Virus record (IMG/VR): IMGVR_UViG_3300044655_000673
Span: 1-29,069 of that record
Reading direction: 5' to 3' (one strand)
From: a virus
Length of the DNA stretch: 29,069 nt
Position numbers and translations under genes: made by a program. This document shows, one piece after another, positions 15,992 through 23,544 of this stretch (the stretch's first letter is position 1; each line of letters starts with the position of its first letter). The notes beneath the pieces are model-generated. The model made no database searches, was not told the origin of the DNA, and was given only the letters and a program-made list of their open reading frames with translations.

Positions 15992-16597
15992 ATGATAACA
16001 TATAAGAGCCTTTACGAAGAAGAAGACAGTCAAGATTTTTACCTACTGCAGGATAGAGACCTAATTGTAACGATTAAACAACCACACACTGCTGAAGAAG
16101 CAGACAAAGCTTTGAATACCAAAGATAATTACGGAAGATATATTAGCACTATGAGAAGCTCTAAAGTATCAGATAAAGACGTAGAGAATTATTTTGGACC
16201 TAGAAGCCTGAACGTTAAAAATAAAAATCAGGAAAAACGTTTTGAGAAATTCAAAGAAGCAAATCCAGAATCGCAAATGGACTATGATGAATGGCTAATA
16301 AAAGGGCCTGTAGGGACTGATATGGGACCTTATCCAGCTAGAACAAAAGATAACTACGATGCTTTTATAAATCCATCAATAACTAAACCGAACCTACTTA
16401 GTTGGGGTATTAAAGGTAATACTTTAGTTTTTCCTAAAGAGTTTAACCCGGGAAGAAATGAAATCAAATCAATCGTTACTACAGTTTTAACAAATGCTGG
16501 ATTCGGTGAAAAAACTTTTACTTTTAAAACAGACGTATCCGAAGCGAAGATAAAAGCAATGATCAGAGAAGAAATCAGAAGAACACTAAGATCTTAA
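15992..16597 (+). CDS. Uncharacterised phage protein
   Basis: 201 residues, ATG 24 bases after the metalloprotease gene. The N-terminus 'MITYKSLYEEEDSQ' loosely resembles the capsid-targeting leader of T4 internal proteins (MKTYQEFI.E) and has an L-x-E site (LYE). The middle is charged and Asn/Lys/Asp-rich ('KVSDKDVENYFGPRSLNVKN'). The C-terminus is an amphipathic basic helix ('SEAKIKAMIREEIRRTLRS'), a type of tail shared with several proteins in this window. No catalytic motif or membrane segment. Function unknown. Confidence 0.55.
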   Translation: MITYKSLYEEEDSQDFYLLQDRDLIVTIKQPHTAEEADKALNTKDNYGRYISTMRSSKVSDKDVENYFGPRSLNVKNKNQEKRFEKFKEANPESQMDYDEWLIKGPVGTDMGPYPARTKDNYDAFINPSITKPNLLSWGIKGNTLVFPKEFNPGRNEIKSIVTTVLTNAGFGEKTFTFKTDVSEAKIKAMIREEIRRTLRS

Positions 16598-16598
16598 T

Positions 16599-17168
16599 AT
16601 GTCAGAATCGGTTTTAAAGAAAGAATTTAGAGGAGCAGATCTTCAAAGGTTACGTAACTTAGTTCAAGGAAAAATGGGAGAAAAAACTTCTGTTTCTTCC
16701 GGATACGTCAAGGATCATATCGATCGTAAAGAAGGAGATATTTGGGAAGAAGATGGACGTCAGTGGACCATCAAGAATGGAGTTAAACAAACTATCTCAA
16801 AACTACAAGCAGTAAGAGATGTTGCTTTGACCCCACTATTCTGCCCGGATTGTAAGACCTTAATGAAACATCGATACGACAATCAGTTTTATAAGATACA
16901 CCGTCACTGCTTTGATTGTCACGTTAAGTTTGAAACAGAATTAAAGAGAACAGGTAAGTGGGATGAATACCAGAAACAAGTTGAAAACTCAGAAATCGAC
17001 GGAATGATTAACAACTACGAAATTTGGGTTGATGATTTATTAAATGAAAGTAACGACGGATTTGTAACAGAAATCGGAGAAGTAGAGAGCTGGTCTAAAG
17101 TTAATAGGGATAAAATCCTGAAACAGAAGGAAGAAGCTATAGAGTACTTGAAAAAGTTAAAGAAATAA
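16599..17168 (+). CDS. Conserved zinc-ribbon phage protein
   Basis: 189 residues, ATG one base after the preceding stop. A four-cysteine zinc ribbon is clear: C82-x2-C85 ('LFCPDCKTLMKHR') and C104-x2-C107 ('HRHCFDCHVKFE'), with extra histidines H101, H103 and H108. Before it, 'GDIWEEDGRQWTIKNGVKQT' (46-65) forms a conserved strand-turn element; after it comes 'ELKRTGKWDEYQ' and a helical C-terminus. I recall close relatives in many uncultivated marine phages, without known function. A nucleic-acid-binding or transcription-related role would suit the ribbon but is not shown. Confidence 0.65.
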   Translation: MSESVLKKEFRGADLQRLRNLVQGKMGEKTSVSSGYVKDHIDRKEGDIWEEDGRQWTIKNGVKQTISKLQAVRDVALTPLFCPDCKTLMKHRYDNQFYKIHRHCFDCHVKFETELKRTGKWDEYQKQVENSEIDGMINNYEIWVDDLLNESNDGFVTEIGEVESWSKVNRDKILKQKEEAIEYLKKLKK

Positions 17169-17171
17169 AGC

Positions 17172-17180
17172 TATTTATCA
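17172..17180 (+). promoter_or_regulatory. Late-type promoter motif variant TATTTATCA (site A5)
   Basis: CTATTTATCA in the 14-base gap before the gene at 17183; the octamer TATTTATC differs from the majority in its last base. It ends 2 bases before the ATG, so T4-like spacing places transcription start about 2 bases inside the codon region (17185). Confidence 0.42.
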
Positions 17181-17182
17181 AT

Positions 17183-17827
17183 ATGACGAACTCTTTCAAC
17201 ATGTCAAACTGGAGACGTAAGTACGTTCTTGTAGCAGAGAATGGAAACGATCCTAAAGCTGAAACTGCATATAGCCCAGAAATTCACGGCAAAATTACTA
17301 GTTTTGAAAAAGCAACTTTTGAACCAGCAGAAGCTCCAGCAGAAACTCCAACAGAAGTTGTATTTGCAGTAGCTACCGAAAAAGATTTAGAAAATGCAAA
17401 AGAATTAAAAGTATCTTTTGAAAAGTTTGCACAATGGGCAAACGAAGAAGGTTTAGATCTAGAAAGAGATGAAGATGCTGATATGGCAGCTAAAAAATAC
17501 TTTGAACAGTACTACTCTGAACACCTAAGCGACGAAGGTAAAAAATCTTTGAGAGCTCAAATGTTTGAAGCAGAAGATAGCATGGAAAGCAAAAAAGAAA
17601 ATCCCGTTGATATCGTTAGCATGGACGTACCTTTGTTTATCAGAATGCTTGAGTTTGCAAGAGAAGATGCCTCTACAGATATGGACCTTCATGACTTAGC
17701 TCAAAAAGCAATTAAGATGAGTAGCGAAGGTGAGCCGTTAACTATGATGCATTACGATGAACTAGTATCTAAAGGAGCTCCTGTATCAGATGCAATGAGC
17801 TTATACGAAAAATACTTTAACGCTTAA
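17183..17827 (+). CDS. Acidic conserved phage protein
   Basis: 214 residues, strongly acidic. It has a Glu/Ala/Pro-rich linker near residues 50-62 ('EPAEAPAETPTEVVF') and a C-terminal helical module: 'VSMDVPLFIRMLEFAREDAS' then 'TDMDLHDLAQKAIKMSSEGE' and 'LTMMHYDELV' (about 150-200). That module recurs at protein ends in other large phages as far as I recall; function unknown. Acidic Ala/Pro/Glu linkers also occur in scaffolding-type proteins, but gene position does not prove that. It follows a late-type motif and is followed 4 bases later by the next gene. Confidence 0.55.
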   Translation: MTNSFNMSNWRRKYVLVAENGNDPKAETAYSPEIHGKITSFEKATFEPAEAPAETPTEVVFAVATEKDLENAKELKVSFEKFAQWANEEGLDLERDEDADMAAKKYFEQYYSEHLSDEGKKSLRAQMFEAEDSMESKKENPVDIVSMDVPLFIRMLEFAREDASTDMDLHDLAQKAIKMSSEGEPLTMMHYDELVSKGAPVSDAMSLYEKYFNA

Positions 17828-17831
17828 CACA

Positions 17832-18923
17832 ATGCTTAACCAAGATTTTTTCAACAACCTATACAGTGATTTACATCAGGCGCCAAACGGTCAAAAGTTT
17901 CTAGAGAAATACGGAATCATTGATGCTAATGACTTAATGATTAAATTTACTACCTATAAGAGTAGGAAAGAAATGTATATGGACCTGAAAAACAATTATG
18001 CTTTACACCAAATGCACAAACAGAAACTAGATAAGTTTTTTGAAATACCCGGGACAGCCAGTACAGTTACTGAAAAGAAAGGCACCTTATGCGGCAGATG
18101 CGGACATACTCACGTTAAAGGAACCCCATGCCCTAGACCTTTTAAAGAAGGGTCTGAAATGACTGATATGTATGACGACGCTCCGGAATTAAAGGGAGGT
18201 CAAAAGAAACTTCCTGATATGTTACAGAAAGCAATCATCGATAAAGTAATAGGAAAGATTAAAGAAGGTACCGCAGTAACTATAGATTACAAAGATCCAT
18301 CTAAAGAAGACGACGTACTAAACGTAAAAACCCCAGCCGATGCTGTCACAGCTGCAAACACATTAAGAACCTCAACCTTCAGAGGAATTATGAAAGCTGA
18401 TGGTAAGAAGTTAGTACAAAAAGAATCGCTTTCTGAGGGTATGCATGCCGACTATGAAGGTAAAATGGCTAAAGCTCAATTACTTTCTATTGCTAAGAAT
18501 GCCCGTGATCTATATATGTCTATAGACGACAACACTCAACTAAAAGCATGGATCCAATCTAAGCTAAGTAAAGCAGAAGACTATATCAGTTCAGTAAGAA
18601 CCTACTTAGACAGCGAATCATTATCAACAACCACCCCTTTAGTTCATAATGGAGAGGCAGTCAAGGATGATCAAGGTGCTGCTATAAACATTGGTGATGT
18701 AGTAAAAGCCGCTGACGGTAAAATATACCAAGTAGTATTCTCTTATTCAGAAGGCAAGCCTTTCTTAACTCCTTTTGATTTAAAAAGAAGAAAGCCTATG
18801 AACCTAAGAGAAAGACACTATTTTGAGAATGTTGCAGAAGGTAGTCGAGAAGACATGCCGCTTGCTATAAAGACCTCAAAAGTAATGGATGCAAGTGCTA
18901 CCAAGGGTGGCTTTATGAATTAA
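17832..18923 (+). CDS. Uncharacterised protein with zinc knuckle and helical phage module
   Basis: 363 residues. Residues 87-100 hold a knuckle-like 'CGRCGHTHVKGTPC' (C87, C90, H92 or H94, C100). Residues about 200-260 carry 'EGMHADYEGKMAKAQLLSIA', 'KNARDLYMSI' and 'LKAWIQSKLSKAEDYISSVR', a long helical module that appears, with a W.Q.K..KA.DY core, in diverse proteins of T4-like phages. A small beta domain follows ('INIGDVVKAADGKIYQVVFS'), then a basic C-terminus. Probably a multi-domain virion or assembly protein; no enzyme signature. Gap of 4 bases on each side. Confidence 0.55.
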   Translation: MLNQDFFNNLYSDLHQAPNGQKFLEKYGIIDANDLMIKFTTYKSRKEMYMDLKNNYALHQMHKQKLDKFFEIPGTASTVTEKKGTLCGRCGHTHVKGTPCPRPFKEGSEMTDMYDDAPELKGGQKKLPDMLQKAIIDKVIGKIKEGTAVTIDYKDPSKEDDVLNVKTPADAVTAANTLRTSTFRGIMKADGKKLVQKESLSEGMHADYEGKMAKAQLLSIAKNARDLYMSIDDNTQLKAWIQSKLSKAEDYISSVRTYLDSESLSTTTPLVHNGEAVKDDQGAAINIGDVVKAADGKIYQVVFSYSEGKPFLTPFDLKRRKPMNLRERHYFENVAEGSREDMPLAIKTSKVMDASATKGGFMN

Positions 18924-18927
18924 GATA

Positions 18928-19428
18928 ATGAATAAACATCAACTTAGGTCTTTAGTAAAAAAAACCATTGTAGGAAAACTACAACGGCAAGGTATTAATA
19001 AGTACAAAGAGTATAAGGTTTTAAATCACGTACCTGATTTGATATCTATATTAACAGATCTAATGTCTGCTAACTTTCACCTTTTTGTAAGAGATATTGA
19101 ATGGGTAGCACCAAAACCACCTACCTTTAGAGTTGTTCTTGAGAATGACCAGTACTACTATTTGTATGATCTAGGAAGATCTTGGGTAGCAGAGGTTGAG
19201 GGCAAAAAATATTACCTCTTGAATCTTGGCGAAGAAGAAATGGCAATGTCAAGAATTGCTAACATTTTACGTTACGGTAAAAGACAACAAGCAGATATCG
19301 GAGAGGCGACAGGGTTTGAATCTATAACAGGTTCTGATATGGAATCTAAGTTAGATGAGCCAGGACCAGGTCAAGAAGAAGCTCCGGCAGAAAATAGACC
19401 GGAGGGAGTTCCTGACGAATTACTATAA
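18928..19428 (+). CDS. Conserved phage protein of unknown function
   Basis: 166 residues. A basic N-terminal helix ('HQLRSLVKKTIVGKLQRQGI') precedes a compact beta-rich domain with 'VRDIEWVAPKPPTFRVVLEN' and 'KKYYLLNLGEEEMAMSRIAN' (about 55-130), which I recall from several uncultivated phages. The last 35 residues are acidic, Pro/Glu/Gly-rich and probably disordered. No metal site or membrane segment. It follows the zinc-knuckle gene by 4 bases and ends the run before the phosphoesterase promoter. Confidence 0.55.
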   Translation: MNKHQLRSLVKKTIVGKLQRQGINKYKEYKVLNHVPDLISILTDLMSANFHLFVRDIEWVAPKPPTFRVVLENDQYYYLYDLGRSWVAEVEGKKYYLLNLGEEEMAMSRIANILRYGKRQQADIGEATGFESITGSDMESKLDEPGPGQEEAPAENRPEGVPDELL

Positions 19429-19432
19429 TAAG

Positions 19433-19463
19433 TTGCTATTTTAAAAAAAAGTTTTTATATTTA
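19433..19463 (+). promoter_or_regulatory. Bacteroidota-type promoter, TTG-N20-TATATTTA (site B2)
   Basis: TTG at 19433-19435, exactly 20 bases, then TATATTTA at 19456-19463, within the largest intergenic gap of the window (41 bases), ending 6 bases before the phosphoesterase ATG. Spacer length is identical to the site before the primase. The spacer includes a run of eight A residues. The match to TAnnTTTG lacks only the final G. Transcription would start close to the ATG. Confidence 0.52.
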
Positions 19464-19469
19464 CTATAC

Positions 19470-20564
19470 ATGGATACTGAAAAAGTTATAACCTCTGAAG
19501 TAACCGACCGTGTTGTTACTATTGAGAAGTTATTAGAAATCTACAATATTGACTTAGAGGTTTGGGAAATTGAAAAAAAGGTAGTCAATACTTGGGAGGT
19601 AGGAGCGAAAGACCCTAGCGGAACAATTGTAACTACTCCATTATTCCAAGTTAAACTTTGGTTAAAGAAGAAACAAGTCGCTTACGACTTAAATGTATTA
19701 AGGACACAGTTTCTAGAAGATCTTAAAAAATTATCTCCGTTAGTTAAAGAATACAAAAGAGTTCCTTCCTTGGAATCTCCTAAATTGTTAGAGATTAATA
19801 TTTTCGATCTACACTTCGGCAAAGTAGCGTGGGATCAGGAGGTTGGCGAAAACTACAGCATAGATATTGCTACTCAACGTTTTAACACCTGTATCGAATA
19901 CTTTATTGATACATACAGAAATCATAACATTGAAAAGATACTATTACCAATCGGAAACGATTTTTTTAATTCTGATAGGTCTCACCCATTCAATTCAACA
20001 ACTAGTGGCACTCCTCAAGAAGAAGATGCTCGTTGGCAAAACACTTTCAGAAAAGGGAGAGAACTAATTATTAACAACGTACAGAAGCTTACACAACTAG
20101 CACCCGTCGAAATTAAAATCATACCAGGTAACCACGATTACGAAAGAACGTTCTACTTAGGAGATTCGTTAGAGGGATGGTTCTCAAACAATGAAAACGT
20201 TACTGTTGATAACAGTCCGAACCCACGTAAGTACTTTATGTTCGGTAAATGTTTGATTGGATATACTCATGGTAATAATGAAAAGGTAGCAGACCTACCG
20301 ATGATTATGGCTCAAGAGAACCCTGTACAATGGGCTAAGACTTTCTACCGTGAATTTCACTTAGGGCATTTGCACCATAAGAAAGAAACACAGCTTAAAT
20401 CAACTAACGAATACCAGGGAGTAATCGTAAGATTTATGAACTCTTTATCAGGAACTGATAGTTGGCATCATAAGAAAGGATACATCGGAGCTAGAAAGTC
20501 TGCTGAAGCTTTTTTGTGGGATAGCGAAAAAGGTTTGCAAAACCAGACCTACTTCAATATTTAA
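19470..20564 (+). CDS. Calcineurin-like metallophosphoesterase
   Basis: 364 residues. All metal-site motifs are visible in order: D113-x-H115 ('FDLHFGK'), 'GNDFFNSD' (N163/D164, replacing the usual GD), 'GNHDYER' (N221, H222), 'GYTHG' (H267) and 'GHLHH' (H300, H302). The N-terminal 70 residues ('VTIEKLLEIYNIDLEVWEIE') look like a small helix-turn-helix or DNA-contact domain often fused to phage phosphoesterases. Such enzymes cleave phosphodiesters or phosphomonoesters with two metals; relatives include Mre11/SbcD-type nucleases, but no SbcC partner is near. A host-type promoter rather than the late motif precedes it, fitting early or middle expression. Confidence 0.82.
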   Translation: MDTEKVITSEVTDRVVTIEKLLEIYNIDLEVWEIEKKVVNTWEVGAKDPSGTIVTTPLFQVKLWLKKKQVAYDLNVLRTQFLEDLKKLSPLVKEYKRVPSLESPKLLEINIFDLHFGKVAWDQEVGENYSIDIATQRFNTCIEYFIDTYRNHNIEKILLPIGNDFFNSDRSHPFNSTTSGTPQEEDARWQNTFRKGRELIINNVQKLTQLAPVEIKIIPGNHDYERTFYLGDSLEGWFSNNENVTVDNSPNPRKYFMFGKCLIGYTHGNNEKVADLPMIMAQENPVQWAKTFYREFHLGHLHHKKETQLKSTNEYQGVIVRFMNSLSGTDSWHHKKGYIGARKSAEAFLWDSEKGLQNQTYFNI

Positions 20565-20569
20565 TATTG

Positions 20570-21196
20570 ATGGAAGGTGTACTTTTAGAAGACTATATCA
20601 ACAACTTATACAGAATGGTCCAAGAGGCGGATGAACAGCAACCTGCTGATCAACTGCCGGATCAACCTGAAGAGACACAGCCTGAGAAGCCAGAACCTGA
20701 AGTACTTCCAGGTATTAAAACTCTAAATAGAGAGCAGTTAAAATACATTCTTAAGAATAGTAAAGGTAAAATAATGACCATTGCTTACCGTAAGAAAGAT
20801 GGTAGCTTAAGAACTATTAATACCAGAACAGGAGTTAAAAAAGACATTACAGGTAAAGGACTAACATACAATCCAGATGAATATGGATATGTTATTTTAT
20901 GGGACTTAAATAAAAAAGCCTATAGAACAGTTAATGTTAATACAGTAACGACCCTAAAAGGCGGTGGAGAAATCTATAAAATACAAGAAAATCTTGGAAA
21001 AAAACCTTTAGTTTTTCAAAACGGAGGTATTCACTTAACTGGAGAAGCTGCTTGGAACAAGTGGAAAAGATGGGCAGATATTAATAGAAGAGATGATTAC
21101 GTCTATAAAGTACTAGAAACCATTAAAGGACGAGGCTATACAGCAACACCAAAACAGCAGATGGTTTTAATAAACTGGTTTAACCGGAAGAGATAA
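20570..21196 (+). CDS. SH3-like beta-barrel phage protein
   Basis: 208 residues from the ATG at 20570; a TTG at 20567 is in frame but ATG is preferred. The N-terminus (about 1-45) is acidic and Pro/Gln/Glu-rich. Residues about 60-125 contain 'KGKIMTIAYRKKDGSLRTIN', 'TRTGVKKDITGKG' and 'DLNKKAYRTVNVNTVTTLKG', a strand pattern I recognise from small SH3-fold proteins common in phages of Bacteroidota and marine hosts. A basic helical C-terminus follows. The function of the family is unknown; nucleic-acid or protein binding is likely. It begins 5 bases after the phosphoesterase and is probably co-transcribed with it. Confidence 0.58.
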   Translation: MEGVLLEDYINNLYRMVQEADEQQPADQLPDQPEETQPEKPEPEVLPGIKTLNREQLKYILKNSKGKIMTIAYRKKDGSLRTINTRTGVKKDITGKGLTYNPDEYGYVILWDLNKKAYRTVNVNTVTTLKGGGEIYKIQENLGKKPLVFQNGGIHLTGEAAWNKWKRWADINRRDDYVYKVLETIKGRGYTATPKQQMVLINWFNRKR

Positions 21197-21197
21197 C

Positions 21198-21206
21198 TAT
21201 TTATAA
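21198..21206 (+). promoter_or_regulatory. Late-type promoter motif TATTTATAA (site A6)
   Basis: CTATTTATAA starts 2 bases after the preceding stop codon and ends 3 bases before the ATG at 21210, filling a 13-base gap almost entirely. Same motif-to-ATG distance as A1, A2 and A9. Confidence 0.5.
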
Positions 21207-21209
21207 CAT

Positions 21210-22205
21210 ATGAGTACCGAGACTAAATCTTGCTCTTGCGGATGCAATTCTTGCGGAAACAAAGCACCTCTGCTGACAGAAGGGATAACCTTCCAGCAGC
21301 CTATCTCAGAAAATTTACTTTACCACATTAATAATAAAAAACCCTTAACAGAAAACACTTTTAGATACGGTTCAACTGCTTTCATTAATTTATGGAAAGA
21401 AGCAAGAACATTATACTCTAGAGATATTTTAAGTGTTGGTGATGATGATGAGCATATTCTACTAGAGACTCACTTGGGGGAATATGGAATGTTTGAAGGA
21501 GAAAGAGTTCCTTTGGACCTACCACTGCTTGAAGAAGGAACTTTTGATTCCGATGATAATATTGCTATTTACGGAGATGAGATAGGCAACATGGCAAAAA
21601 TTTATAAAAGAGAAAGTGGATACTATGTTGATGCTGATGACTATGATTTTTTTGCTGATAGCCTAGAAGATTTGCAGCAGAAGTTAATGAAGTATAACTT
21701 CAACTACAATATTGCCGGACAGCTAAAAGAAATTAATATTAAGTCGAGCAATGTTAAGGATATGGTTAGGAGATTATACAACGACCCTAAACTTATTGAA
21801 TTTCTACAGTTCAAAGATTTTAGAAATGCTTTGAGATTTATTAAGAATGCATCTTTAGATGAGTGGTACGAGTTAGTAGGAGACGTTAATAACTACGAGA
21901 GTACTTTAACAGAAGCTAAATACCAAGGTGAAGAGGTAGCTTTAGGAAAACCTAAAAGAGGTGGAGCTAAAAAGTTCTACGTTTATGTAATGAATCCTAA
22001 AACTAAGAAAGTAAAGAAAGTTTCTTTCGGTGATACTTCAGGATTATCTGCTAAGATCAATAACCCTAAAGCAAGAAAAGCTTTTGCAGATCGTCACGAC
22101 TGTAAGAATAAAAAAGATAAAACTAAAGCTGGATATTGGTCTTGTAGATTACCAAGATATGCTTCTCTACTTGGCTTAAAAGGTTCTTACTCAGGATTCT
22201 GGTAA
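21210..22205 (+). CDS. Uncharacterised protein with Cys-rich N-terminus and conserved basic C-terminal module
   Basis: 331 residues. The N-terminus has four cysteines within residues 8-16 ('CSCGCNSCG'), possibly a metal site. The middle is acidic and globular ('IAIYGDEIGNMAKIYKRESG'). The C-terminal 80 residues are basic, with 'GGAKKFYVYVMNPKTKKVKK' and 'ARKAFADRHDCKNKKDKTKA' then 'GYWSCRLPRYASLL'. That C-terminal module, with its RH.C...YWSC pattern, recurs in many large-phage proteins (I believe a DUF family, number not certain). It looks like a nucleic-acid- or capsid-binding appendage. Several (L/I)xE sites sit near the N-terminus (LTE twice). Function unknown. Confidence 0.55.
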   Translation: MSTETKSCSCGCNSCGNKAPLLTEGITFQQPISENLLYHINNKKPLTENTFRYGSTAFINLWKEARTLYSRDILSVGDDDEHILLETHLGEYGMFEGERVPLDLPLLEEGTFDSDDNIAIYGDEIGNMAKIYKRESGYYVDADDYDFFADSLEDLQQKLMKYNFNYNIAGQLKEINIKSSNVKDMVRRLYNDPKLIEFLQFKDFRNALRFIKNASLDEWYELVGDVNNYESTLTEAKYQGEEVALGKPKRGGAKKFYVYVMNPKTKKVKKVSFGDTSGLSAKINNPKARKAFADRHDCKNKKDKTKAGYWSCRLPRYASLLGLKGSYSGFW

Positions 22206-22206
22206 T

Positions 22207-22647
22207 ATGGAAAACCTAGAACTTCTTATAAGGAAAGTCTTAGAAGAGCGCAGTCTTAGAGACTGGGTCAAAGAGAAGTGGGTACGTATTGATTCCGACG
22301 GTGATATTGCCGGTGCTTGTGGAACTTCAAAGAATAAACAGAGACCGGACAGATGCTTACCTCAATCTAAAGCACAATCACTATCTAAATCTGAGAGAGC
22401 AGCTACTGCACAGAAAAAGAAAAAAGCTTCCGGGCAATTCGTTTCAAATACTAAAAAAGCAAGAGTAACTGAGATTCTACAGATACTAGAATCAGAATAC
22501 ACACCAACTAATAAAAAATTATGGTCTAGAGCTAAGTCTGCTGCTAGAGCAAAGTTTGATAAATATCCATCAGCCCTCGCTAACTTATGGGCCTCTAAAT
22601 GGTATAAGGAAAAAGGCGGAAGCTGGAAAAAAAAGAAAAAGAAATGA
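22207..22647 (+). CDS. Small basic protein with two conserved phage modules
   Basis: 146 residues, very Lys/Arg/Ser-rich, ATG one base after the previous stop. Module 1 (about 17-70): 'LRDWVKEKWVRIDSDGDIAG', 'ACGTSKNKQRPDRCLPQSKA', with paired cysteines C37 and C49. Module 2 (about 104-146): 'KLWSRAKSAARAKFDKYPSA' followed by 'LANLWASKWYKEKGGSWKKK'. Both are patterns I recall as stand-alone or fused domains in T4-like and jumbo phages. The C-terminus is a poly-Lys tail. High basicity suggests DNA binding or an internal head protein. It overlaps the next gene by ATGA. Confidence 0.58.
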   Translation: MENLELLIRKVLEERSLRDWVKEKWVRIDSDGDIAGACGTSKNKQRPDRCLPQSKAQSLSKSERAATAQKKKKASGQFVSNTKKARVTEILQILESEYTPTNKKLWSRAKSAARAKFDKYPSALANLWASKWYKEKGGSWKKKKKK

Positions 22648-23078
22648 TTAACCTATTAGACATACTAAGCGAAGCAGAGATAGCAAAATGTCCTGCACCA
22701 ACTCAAAACATTGAGCTTAACCTTGAGAATAGGCAGAAGGCAATTAACGAGTACGGATACGGTCCATTAAATCCTAATGAACCTAATGAAAAATTCTGGC
22801 AAGCTAAGGTCGATATGTGGAAATTAGATTCTGCAGAAGAAGCTAAGAAGTCACTTTGTGGTAATTGTGCTGCATTTGACATTACAGAAAAAACTTTAGA
22901 CTGTATTGCTAAGGGTATAGGTGATGATGAAGGTTCTGAAGATCCTTTTGATGTTATTGAAGCCGGTCATTTAGGTTATTGCAGATTCTTAAAGTTTAAA
23001 TGTGCAGCTGCTAGAACTTGTGATGCTTGGGTTGTTGGTGGTCCAATAACAGACGAAAAAAATGATAAACAACCTTAA
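22644..23078 (+). CDS. Six-cysteine cluster protein, possibly Fe-S or zinc binding
   Basis: 144 residues, ATGA overlap with the previous gene. Six cysteines are spaced C72-x2-C75, C87, C113, C120 and C126 in 'LCGNCAAFDITEKTLDCIAK', 'GHLGYCRFLKFKCAAARTCD' and 'AWVVGGP'. The CGNC...GYC...C...C.AW arrangement recalls high-potential iron-sulfur (HiPIP-like) proteins, and I recall very similar proteins in other uncultivated marine phages. The N-terminus 'MINLLDILSEAEIAKC' contains an L-S-E site. No transmembrane or signal segment, so if it binds a cluster it does so in the cytoplasm or inside the virion. Cofactor identity is uncertain. Confidence 0.58.
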   Translation: MINLLDILSEAEIAKCPAPTQNIELNLENRQKAINEYGYGPLNPNEPNEKFWQAKVDMWKLDSAEEAKKSLCGNCAAFDITEKTLDCIAKGIGDDEGSEDPFDVIEAGHLGYCRFLKFKCAAARTCDAWVVGGPITDEKNDKQP

Positions 23079-23544
23079 AGAATGGTTTAGCCATTTAACT
23101 ATACCGAGACAGGAACTAAGTAACATGCCTATCTGCCCTTTCGCTAAGGCAGCTATTACTAATCAAGAATACACTGTCGAAGAAACAAACCTAGACGACA
23201 TAGCATTTCAGATAAGTAATGCTAACGTTCAAGTTTATAAAGTTTGTATCTTCTACCTACCTAATTACGAAATTTACGAAGTTGAAGCATTAGAGGCAAA
23301 AACTAAAATGCTCAATCGGAACTTTGTACATAACAACAAAGTAGTTTTAGACAGTGATCCAAGAAACCCTTTTACAATTAACGGAGTAACAACCACCTTT
23401 CCGGACTGCTATATTTGGATAGTTCAAGACCTAGCTGATTTGGTTTCTAAGTCAAACGGTCTTAAATTTACTGATTATTACAGTTACTGGACAAAAGAGC
23501 AATTAGACGAAGTTGTAACATGGAGAACCCCTACAGAGATTTAG
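23062..23544 (+). CDS. Uncharacterised phage protein with CPFA motif
   Basis: 160 residues, beginning 17 bases before the end of the preceding gene in another frame. 'MPICPFAKAAI' (residues 22-32) is a short cysteine motif followed by an alpha/beta domain with 'VYKVCIFYLPNYEIYEVEAL' and a C-terminal 'FPDCYIWIVQDLADL'. The 'P.CPFA..A' pattern occurs in small phage proteins next to Cys-cluster genes in my memory, with no assigned function. No membrane segment. It overlaps the following gene by 25 bases, so translation of the series is probably coupled. Confidence 0.5.
   Translation: MINNLKEWFSHLTIPRQELSNMPICPFAKAAITNQEYTVEETNLDDIAFQISNANVQVYKVCIFYLPNYEIYEVEALEAKTKMLNRNFVHNNKVVLDSDPRNPFTINGVTTTFPDCYIWIVQDLADLVSKSNGLKFTDYYSYWTKEQLDEVVTWRTPTEI

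Noticed and set aside
20558-20566. TATTTAATA before the SH3-like gene as a tenth late-type site
   Set aside because: Two mismatches to the core, and it overlaps the last codons and stop of the preceding gene in an otherwise 5-base gap; more likely chance.
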